Shown here: positions 1 through 7,517 of the stretch, piece after piece
Layout: every line of letters starts with the position of its first letter
Numbering within the stretch: position 1 is the first letter of the stretch
Assembly (NCBI GenBank): GCA_001430745.1
Contig: KQ482066.1
Span: 836,110 to 851,300 of the forward strand
Direction of reading: 5' to 3'
DNA: 15,191 nt
From: Auxenochlorella pyrenoidosa
Taxonomy: Eukaryota; Chlorophyta; Trebouxiophyceae; Chlorellales; Chlorellaceae
Translations under genes and position numbers: made by a program
The notes under the pieces: generated by a model
Seen by the model: the letters and a program-made list of their open reading frames with translations, nothing else
Databases searched by the model: none
What the model was told of the DNA's origin: nothing

Positions 1-1
1 G

Positions 2-770
2 GAGAGCTCTCGGACTGGGGCCCTGTTCATCAGAGTTCTGTTGGACCAGTTTCCTTCAAAGTCTGGCATGCTCAGGCAGACCCGACAGGTCAGTCCCCAG
101 GTGACAGTGTCTGCTATTTTGGAAGGAAGAATGAATCTGCAGCCTCCTTTCGCGCAAAGATGAAGCAACCAGCAGCCTGGGGAGTACCGCTGCTCGCAGC
201 TTGCACCATGTGGGCACACCACTCACTGCTCCCAGCCCCCCGCTCCATGTGCCCAGCGCTGCGGGGCAGCGGTTGGGCTGCTGCTCCCTGCCACAGCACT
301 GCCGCCCTTCCCTCCCCGCCCTCGCCTCCCCTGCAGCTGCGCAGCACGCGCGGCGCGCTTGGGGACGTGGGCGGCGGCAAGGCAGGGGACGCGCCGCAGC
401 TGGGGGTGCCCGGGGAACCCTTCACGTTTGAGTCGCACGCGCGGGCGCGCGGCGTGAGGGTCGCTGCTGTCGGCGTCTCAGGTGCGGGCCCGCAGGCACG
501 GCGCTGCTTCTTAGAGCCGCGCGTGCATGAAGCCAACACTTGTGGCGGCACCTGTCGGTGCAGCGGCTGTCGCGGCAGTGCACCGGGAGCGCTGGGTTGG
601 CAGGAGGGGCCTCGTCGGCACTGCCCCCTGGGCATGCCTGGTCCGGGTAATGCACGTTCCACACAGCCTGAGCCCATGCTTGCGGCCCTCTCCTGTCATG
701 CCATGCAGCTGTCGACAAGGGCGGCGTTGCTGAGGTGGAGGCGTTTATTCGGCGCTGCATCCCGGCCTGA
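2..770 (+). CDS. Unidentified protein, C-terminal part (3 exons, 5' end outside window)
   Basis: I do not recognise this gene. Three exons fit together in phase: 2-88 (donor CAG|GTCAGT), 337-481 (acceptor after a pyrimidine-rich run ending ctgcag; donor CAG|GTGCGG) and 709-770 (acceptor catgcag), ending in TGA at 768-770. Junctions are phase 0 then phase 1. They give the last ~97 residues. The pieces read like real protein: RTGALFIRVLLDQFPSK in exon 1, GEPFTFESHARARGVRVAAV in exon 2, and VDKGGVAEVEAFIRRCIPA at the C-terminus. The final stretch looks like an amphipathic helix. The introns (248 and 227 bases) happen to be open in one frame, so a long false frame runs through the region. The start codon and most of the protein lie to the left. 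Exon 1 may begin upstream of base 1. The gene converges on gene A. Function unknown. Confidence 0.6.
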
Positions 771-1457
771 GGACCTCCGGCGCCGGGCGGCCGGCGCCGG
801 CGGTCGAGGCACTGCAGCGCCGGCACCCGCGCCTGCTTGGAGCTCAGAACAGACGCATGCAACATCCCATGCCTGTCCCATGTTGGTCCATATTATACCT
901 CTTCTCCTCTTGTCTGCCCATGCCATCCAATGTGCGTGCGCGCCGTGTTCCCGCCTGCCAGCGGATTTGCTTACCACTACACCTGGCCTTTGCAACCTTC
1001 GACAATGCAATGCAGCTTTCGAGCTCACAGTCGAACTCATGTGGGATTGCATTCATAGCAGGCGGCCATGCTTGTGCGAAGGGAAGAAAACATTGCTGCA
1101 GCAGGTTGCGCTGCCCGGGTTTGTGCATGCAGTTGCAAAAAAAGTGAAGAGGGAATATGGAGGTTCGGCACCAGTTGTCAAAGAAAAAGTGCATAGCAGC
1201 GTTGTGGATACTCCAGCAGGCTCTCAAGAAGAGCCCACAAAACAGTTTTGCAGGACAAAACATGCGGTTCGTTTGCCTTTGAACATAATGAGGTGAGAAG
1301 AGGTCAGAGGGGCATTGAGCCTTTGATGATACAGGCCAGGCAAGCCTGCCACCCTATGTGTATGGTACACGCATCCAACCTGCGGTGTGCAAACAGCAAG
1401 CTGCGTACGCAGCCTGCTGGAAGTGCACTTGGGCACCATGCTGCCGCACGGGGCGGA
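771..1457. other. Convergent 3' intergenic region
   Basis: This is the space between the stop of the + strand gene ending at 770 and the stop of the - strand gene ending at 1458, presumably both 3' UTRs. Directly after the first stop are two copies of the self-complementary decamer CCGGCGCCGG (777-786 and 791-800). The rest becomes less GC-rich. I see no TGTAA algal polyadenylation signal and no reading frame that looks coding. Confidence 0.5.
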
Positions 1458-2245
1458 TCAGAAGGATGCCAGGAAGGCCCTGGCTGCGTTCAGGCGCTCG
1501 ATGTCATCAGGAGGGAGCGCAGCAAGCGCCGCCGAGATTCGACGCGCCATGGTGGCGGCCAGGCGGGCCCTGCATTGCAGGGGGTGGCCAGAAGTGTGGG
1601 GTGCGGCCCCTGTGAAGAACGGAAGCGGCTGTTCAGTCCAGACCTGGCTCCACTCCAGGCGGGCAACGTGAGCGTTCATTACAAGCAGGCCTGGGCTAAG
1701 GACAGGAAGAAAAGACAGCTACAGCCACAATGGCAGGCCTGCCGACCCAACAGGGCCGCCAGCAACGAAGCAGGCTAGCTGTACAGCAGGCTGGTAGGCC
1801 TGTCAACAGCGGAAGGCCTGGAATGCACACACGCACGCCTTTTGGAAGGAACGATCACAGCCCTTTCTCACCTGGCTGCGGGAGGGAGCGAACCCAGCTG
1901 CCAGTTGGGCAGTTCCACGCTGCCAGTGGGTGCTGGCCGCGGAAAGCCAGCCTCGCGGCTGCCTGCACTGGCGCTTGCGGTACAGCTGGCAGTGGTGTCC
2001 GCCCCTCCATCGGCCTCCCCCTTGCAGCAAGCCTCGGCGGCAGCAGCCAGTGCCTCTAGTGTGCTGTCAGGCCTGCCCATCACGCGAGGTCGCTTGCGAT
2101 GGCCTGCTTCATTGTGCAGGGGCGATGAGGGCGCCGGACTCTCAGCTGCCGTTTCCTCAACTCCCGCAGCAGCACTGCGGCGCAGCGGCGGTGGGTGGCC
2201 GGCACAACATCCTTGCTGGGCAGCATTCAGCGCTGGAGGGCTCAT
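1458..2245 (-). CDS. Gene A: hypothetical protein, probable paralogue of gene B
   Basis: Two exons are supported on the - strand: 2245-1872 and 1569-1458, stop TGA at 1460-1458. The donor is CCAG|GTGAGA and the acceptor ends aatgcag. The junction splits an Arg codon (AG|G, phase 2) and both sides stay open. The product from the ATG at 2245 would be ~161 residues. It holds a basic cluster (HRKRPRV) that could be a nuclear localisation signal, an alanine-rich helix (TLEALAAAAEACCKG), a Ser/Ala/Thr/Pro-rich middle and a C-terminal helix ending ERLNAARAFLASF. The start is uncertain: ATG 2245 has a poor context, an acceptor-like site lies just upstream (exon base 2263), with possible donors near 2358 or 2349, so a leader intron or another exon may exist; ATG 2080 is a shorter alternative. 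The C-terminus and last intron match gene B. No known family recognised. Confidence 0.55.
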
Positions 2246-3765
2246 GAGGGCGGGATGTGGGGTCTGCAGGCAGAGGGAGGGTTGTGCGGGATGATGACTT
2301 GGAGGTGCCGCATGTATGGTGACGGTCCCTGCCAGCGGCAGCCGTTACCTTGCCAACCTGTTTGCCTTGCCCCGTGCAGCTGCATGATGTTTCCAGCTCA
2401 TATTGCAGGGCAATATTGCATGAACCAGCCTGCAGGACGCACGGGCGTGCCCGTTCCCTCCTACCGTCCCTGTTACCGTCGCGAAAGTCGCGTCCCAACA
2501 AAGCAACACGCTTGTTCACTGCCCACTGGCGGCTTTGCAAGGACGAAAACGACAGTTGTGGTTCGTCGATTTAGTCTCAGACAGCTTCGACAACAGTGGG
2601 ATCTGTCATGCCAAATGTGCCAGCTATCGGCGCCGGCGCCCGACGTCGGGCGCCTGATCTTTGCAAGGCAGTGTGTCTAGGCGATGCTGCGCGTGCCACC
2701 ACCGGCAAAGTAACTCACGACTGGTCACCTGGGGTGGAGTTCCTCAGCAATGGACCTTTTGGTGAAGTTGCTCCTGCCCACCGTGTACTACACACGGCGG
2801 TGGCGGCATCAGCACGATTCTGCTTGCGTACTAACTACAGTACATGAGAGGATGAAGATATGTTGCTTTGTGTGCCGAGCCTGTCATATACGTGTGCCAA
2901 CCAAAGTTGCAAAAACCATGCAGCCATTGCTGATAGCCACACCTCATGCCATGACGGAACAAGGGATGGAGCAGCGTGCATTGATTACACAAATGGCTTC
3001 CACTCACAGCGCACCGCAGCTGATGGAGTGAGCACGTCTGGCATGACATTGCGCAATGTCGCATGCCGACTCTGTGGGTACACAAAGGGCTGAGGCCCAT
3101 GGGGCGCGCTAGGTAGGCCCAAGGCAGGAGTGCAGCAGGGACAGAACTGGGCAGCTAAGGCAGTATGTGGAGAAAGTAATCAGTCCTCGATTGAAATGTG
3201 GAAGGGCAGGTATAGTGGAGGAGATGCTGAGGCAGGCACCGAGCCTGGGAGCAGCAGATCCACAGAGCGATCAAAGAGATCGGGTGGGGCAGAAGACTGG
3301 CCGCATGGTGAATTTGCTCATCTGGCGCACAAATTTGCGTAGCGGTGAGCAAGCCGGCCAGGGGGAGGGGACACAGCAGGAAAGGTACTAAAGAGGACGG
3401 TCAATGAAAGGAAAGGTGAGCCACTGCGGGGGCTGAGTTCCCTCGGGCTAGGTTCGGTCTAGGTTTTTTTGATCGGGCTTCATTCCAGTCAGCACCTGAC
3501 ACGCCAACGCAACGGGTGGCAGCGGGCTGTAGTGCCTGTTCCTTGCGGTCGGGGACAAGCAGGCTCCAATCGAGCGGAACAGATGAAATTGAGCAGGCAG
3601 GCAGGAGCACGGGAGAGGTGTCAAAGTCAGATGAGGCTGCTTTAAAAGCCGTCGAGGTCAGGGTGGAGGGACGCCAGCTGGTCTGCAGATGCTGCGATGC
3701 GCGACTGCGGCGGGCAGGCGCGGAGGCTTGCCGTGATATCACATCAATGGCCTGAGGCGGGGCAG
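2246..3765. other. Long stretch without a convincing gene
   Basis: This lies between the start of gene A and the stop of gene B. The part nearest gene A probably holds its 5' leader and promoter, possibly with a short leader intron (about 2264-2348 or 2264-2357). The region contains a perfect 20-base palindrome at 2635-2654 and, near gene B, a possible orphan terminal exon at 3642-3704. The frames open here on both strands lack consistent codon usage and splice partners. From about 2800 to 3300 the sequence is less GC-rich than the genes, as expected of intergenic DNA. Confidence 0.5.
2635..2654. repeat. Perfect 20-bp palindrome with GACGTC core
   Basis: The sequence GGCGCCCGACGTCGGGCGCC equals its own reverse complement. 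The centre is GACGTC, which contains the ACGT core bound by plant and algal bZIP factors. It lies ~390 bases upstream of the gene A start, in otherwise featureless DNA. It could be a dimeric transcription-factor site or a cruciform-prone sequence. The sequence alone cannot separate these from chance. Confidence 0.45.
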
Positions 3766-4472
3766 TCAGATGGCGGCGAGGAAGGCCCGCGCTTCCTCCA
3801 GACGCTGCTGGTCTTCAAACGAAAGATGGCTCAGCACGCACGACACGCCACACTCGATCAGAGCGCGTGGCAGCGGGGTGGGCACACTGCAGGCCAGGCA
3901 CGGCCGGGCACCCAGCGTCTGGTTATGCGGCTGGCGGGAGGGGTTGCACGGCCAGGGCACACGGGGCGCTGCCATGGGAGGCAGACTGCCCCTTTGTAAC
4001 AGGGTGGGCTGTGCAAGCTGCAGCACTCGACGACCTGCTGCCTCCACACTTTTGCACACCTGGCGTAAATTGCTGGGATACCGGCAGCGGAGCCAGGCAG
4101 GCGCCCCCCAGTGTGGCCGGCGTAGGCCTGCTCCAGCTCGGACTGGCATGACTGCGCCAGCTGCGCCGCCGCCAGCAGGGTGTCAAAGCTGGTGACCTCC
4201 TGCTGTCGCTGTGCAGGCGGCGGGCTGCCGACGCCAGCAGGGCACTTGTGGGTCAGCATGCTGCAGCTCGGCATGCACGCTGCAATGGCAGGCGTGCCGG
4301 GTGAGCTGCTGCCATCGCCCACGCTGCCCAGGGAAGATGAGGAACTCCTGGCGCTCGAGGGGGCTGGAAGCAGGCAGCGGAGCTGAGGCGGCTGCGGTGC
4401 TTGGGCCGCCGGCGCTTGGGCCGCCGGCGCGAGACCTGTTCTTGCCTCGCAGCTGTCGATGCTCATGAACAT
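3766..4472 (-). CDS. Gene B: hypothetical protein, probable paralogue of gene A
   Basis: Two exons on the - strand, 4472-4060 and 3886-3766, stop TGA at 3768-3766. The donor is CCAG|GTGTGC and the acceptor ends cctgcag; the junction splits a Ser codon (AG|T, phase 2). The product is ~177 residues starting MFMSIDSCEARTG. Visible parts: an (AAQAP)2 repeat coded by a 15-base tandem repeat, a Ser-rich linker, a helix (SFDTLLAAAQLAQSC) and a C-terminal helix (FEDQQRLEEARAFLAAI). The start ATG has G at -3. A strong acceptor-like site (cttcaatctcgcccccgcag) lies ~30 bases upstream and is followed by an in-frame TGA, which suits a leader intron followed by this ATG. The A-like helix, the similar last ~19 residues and the same intron phase ~40 codons before the stop suggest an old tandem duplication. 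Family and function unknown. Confidence 0.55.
4401..4430. repeat. 15-bp tandem repeat, two copies, inside gene B
   Basis: Two adjacent copies of a 15-base unit (GCTTGGGCCGCCGGC on the + strand) lie in the first coding exon of gene B. On the coding strand they give the pentapeptide AAQAP twice, so a copy change would stay in frame. Confidence 0.7.
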
Positions 4473-4732
4473 CGCCGGCCGCGTCCGCAGCGTTCAGAAG
4501 GCTGCGGGGGCGAGATTGAAGCACGTGGGACCAGGGCCACCAGTGGTAGGTGGGTCCCCCAACTTCCAGCTCCGGTTGAGCCTTTCCCAGGCCCCTGCAT
4601 TTCCCTTCTCCCCCTTCATTATTGCTCACTTGAATGCCGGAAATCGCGGTCCGGGGGTGGCTCGCGTGCCCCGCAGTCCCCGGGCTGTGTTGGGCTGTGT
4701 GAAGAGTGCCAGAGTTCGGCGGAAGCGAAAGG

Positions 4733-5528
4733 CTAGGTGAACGTGGATCCTGTGTAGAGCACCAGGAAGAACAGCAGCGCGAGAATGTTCCAGGGGTTGA
4801 GCAGTAGCTCGGTTAAGGCAGCTGACGCGCCATGACGCCGCCATGCCGCGCTAGGGGCCGCACCACGGCCAGTGCCACTCATCCTCCTTAAATCAACCTC
4901 ATGTGCATTCGAAACTCTAGTTCTGCATGTCTGAGCAGAGGGCATGCCATCGGTCGCTTGAATTCTGCTGGTGCAGTACCCCATGCAACACTGCAGCCCC
5001 CGCTCCATTGCTTGTGTGGCCACGGTGGGGCCTGCCAAGGCAGACGGACAACCTACAAGACTTGCAGCTGGAAGAACATTAAATTCCTCAACTGCTGGTC
5101 TTTTTGCTGTGGGGACATGCACTTGGCAGGCTGGCAGTGTTGGGGAGGCCAGTCGATTGGGGACCTACGAACACGCGCGCTGTCGGGCCGGCGTCGGAGC
5201 ACCTTGCACCTACTGCAGAGCACATGCCGATCTTCCTGCTGATAAGTTCCCCTGGACGAACCGGCCTGTGACGACATAAGAAGGATTGTTACAACGGCAA
5301 GTCGACATGCGAGCGTGTGCTCAGAGGGCGGCCATGCAGAACACATCTGCGTGCGCAGGCGGCGCCGCCAACGATGCGCAGTAATGGCAACAGGCAGCCC
5401 TTTCACCTGCAACGCTCGCCGTGACTGGCATGCACACTGGAATTTCGTGCACAAACATGTGATCGCACGGCTTACCTGACGACCACCGCCAGCGAGCCCT
5501 TCCCTTCAGCTCCGAACGTGTGGGGCAT
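4733..5528 (-). CDS. Gene C: small predicted tail-anchored membrane protein
   Basis: Proposed exons on the - strand are 5528-5476 and 4922-4733, stop TAG at 4735-4733. The donor is excellent (CAG|GTAAGC). The favoured acceptor follows a pyrimidine-rich run and ends atgcag; the junction is phase 2 and stays open. The product would be ~80 residues: N-terminal MPHTFGAEGKGSLAVVV, a basic, Gly/Ser-rich middle (RRMSGTGRG), then one hydrophobic segment at about residues 59-75 (LNPWNILALLFFLVLY) with a short polar tail. This is the layout of a tail-anchored protein. The hydrophobic exon is the firmest part. If the first exon is wrong, translation could start at the ATG at 4882 (A at -3) and give 49 residues. 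I do not recognise the family. The gene is head-to-head with gene D. Confidence 0.5.
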
Positions 5529-5731
5529 CTGCGGGCGCGTTCACCTTGCGCGTTCTGCTGCTTTGACAATCGCAACCGGGACTGCGACTCTGTTGATCGC
5601 ATGTCCAAGTCCATTTCTCTCGAAGTGCGCCGCCTCACCGACCCACCCCCGCCTTACCGTTGTTGCCTGCGGCTTGCGCTCTTCTCAGCGCCTCAAAAGC
5701 CTTGCAAGTGAAACGTTCTCTCAACAGGGGA
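5529..5731. promoter_or_regulatory. Putative bidirectional promoter between genes C and D
   Basis: Only 203 bases separate the predicted start codons of divergent genes C (-) and D (+), so both 5' UTRs and both promoters must share this space. I see no TATA box or other named element. The call rests on gene arrangement only. Confidence 0.4.
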
Positions 5732-7096
5732 ATGCACGGCGTCCGTCTGGTCCCTGCCGCCTGCCTGGCGGCGGTGTGCCTCCTCTCGACTGGCGCGCAC
5801 GCTTACCTCGCCTTCCCCACTGTTGTGCCAAATGAGGAGGGCACAATGGACTGCTGGCACACGTGTGCTACAGCAGACTATTACGGCGATGGGCCGCATG
5901 CCGCTGTCGATGGCGGGAATGACGGTGCGTGGGCGTCAGCAGCAGGGACGCGAGCTCGCCACCCGCGGTGCGCACCTCTGTCGGCGCCAGGCTGCCGCGT
6001 TTCTGTCCGTGCAAGAGAATAATGCCACCTGGCCGCATTGCTCCCAAGACAGTGCATGCATACAGCAATGCCCCCTGCAGGCGCCACTACGCTGTGCTTT
6101 GTGCGGCCTGGGGAGCATGGAGATGAGGGCCTGTTTGGTGAGCCTCTGCTGCCAGCCACGCGGCTACGCCGGCGGCCAACGTGTCATACAGTGTGCATGC
6201 TGGCAGGAAGAACGGCAGCCAAGCCCATGTTTGCCTAGAACTGGGGCACTGACACCTGTCCGGCGCGAGTGCTAACGCTGGCCTCAGCGCTCTTGGCACG
6301 CAGGCACCAAGGGCGGCGGCGAGTCGTGCCACGTTGTGAAGCCAAGCGACCCCGGCACCAGATACGCTGGTGAGATATGCATCGCATACAGGGCCGGCTC
6401 GCTTATTGTGCACCCAGCTGCCAACACAGGCAGGCGTCCAGAGGTGCATGACACCTGGGGACAGCCCTCCCAGCCTGCCGACACGCACACAGCACAGCTC
6501 CCACTTGGCTGCGCTGCCTGCAGAGACGTCTGACTACCTGTGCGTGTGCGCCAACGTGGACAGCGAGGGCGCAGCCTCCACCGCCTGGGCGCCCTTTGGC
6601 AGCTGGTGAGCCGCGCTTTCTGTGCTGCGCCGGCCCTGCAGGCCAGGGGACCCAACCGCCTCTGCTCCTGCTGCTGCGCACAAGTTCTCGAATGCACAGA
6701 CGTACATCTGAATGCCGGTTTGCGTGCCGCATGCTGTCCCCTGTAGGCTGGACGGCATGTACTCGGTGGAGCAGGATGCATCCAAGCCGTGCCGCTTCCC
6801 GCTGGAGGATGGCAGCTGGGCGCTGGGCAGCCTGCAAGTCAGCGCAGAGGTGCGCCGCCCACATGTAGAGCAAGCGGCTCTGGCGGCATGGCCAGGTGCT
6901 TTGCCAGCATGCCTTGGAAGCGCACTCTGCAAGCTTGGCCAACAATCCACTCCGCCTGCTCGCCGCCTCCCTGGGAATGTTTATGCAGAACGTGGCCGTG
7001 TGCGCTGCCCCGTACTGGACTGGCGAGAGCTGGGAGACCACATCTGCCAACCTCACCGCAGGCGGTACCGGCGTGGAGGTGCTCTTTGCCCAGTGA
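5732..7096 (+). CDS. Gene D: secreted cysteine-containing protein of unknown function
   Basis: Five exons fit in phase: 5732-5924, 6304-6369, 6524-6605, 6747-6849 and 6989-7096, stop TGA at 7094-7096. Donors are GT and acceptors AG throughout; junction phases are 1, 1, 2 and 0. The product is ~183 residues. It begins with a clear signal peptide: short n-region MHGVR, hydrophobic core ACLAAVCLLS, and probable cleavage after GAHA at about residue 24. The mature part (~159 residues) has about seven cysteines, including CWHTC near its start and a CVC, one N-glycosylation sequon (NLT) near the C-terminus, and no second membrane segment. This suggests an extracellular or lumenal disulfide-bonded domain. 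Upstream in-frame ATG 5660 would bury the signal peptide, so 5732 is preferred. No family recognised; a wall, matrix or surface role would be a guess. Confidence 0.7.
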
Positions 7097-7517
7097 GGGT
7101 TGCACGAGGCCTGAATGGCTATTAGTGAAGAACCGTAGAAGGTTTGTCAAGCAAGATCTTTGTCGCATGATGCAGCTATCGTATGTTTCCACCCCCGAGG
7201 GCCGGCCCTCACCGCGCCAGCCTGCTTCTGCCTTGTACAACAGCTGTTGGTTACGCGCCAACAGGCAGTGTCGTGCGTTGCATGTGAACTATGGCTCATC
7301 CTCTGACATGGCGGTGTCTGGAGCCGTGTGAGAGCAGGGAGAGAAGCAAAGGCAGACAGAGCAGCAGGCGGCAGCAGGGGGGGCATCAGAGGAGGAAGGG
7401 GCGGTACTTGAGGGAGAGCAGCATCAAAGATACACACAGACAAAGGTATGCTCTTGTTCCAACAGCGGGCAGCGGCAGAATGGGCACGCCCTGCTCAGGT
7501 TGCTAGGCAGCTGAGCA
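7097..7517. other. Convergent 3' intergenic region of genes D and E
   Basis: This space holds the 3' ends of two converging genes, with 421 bases between their stop codons. It contains a purine-rich stretch (about 7328-7435) and no reading frame that looks coding. I see neither TGTAA on the + strand nor its complement. Confidence 0.5.

Noticed and set aside
1..1296. A single + strand frame open for almost 1.3 kb
   Set aside because: Its translation is mostly low-information Cys/Pro/Ala/Arg sequence. Splice sites and phase show that real exons are short and that exon 1 and the last exon use a different frame. The frame is open because the introns are GC-rich.
3401..3742. 113-codon - strand open frame downstream of gene B
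   Set aside because: The composition is not convincing and there is no supporting start context or splice partner. The better coding signal here is in another frame (3642-3704).
4459..4740. + strand frame ending in a basic RRKRKAR tail, reminiscent of a ribosomal protein
   Set aside because: It overlaps the gene B first exon antisense and has no conserved ribosomal sequence apart from the basic tail.
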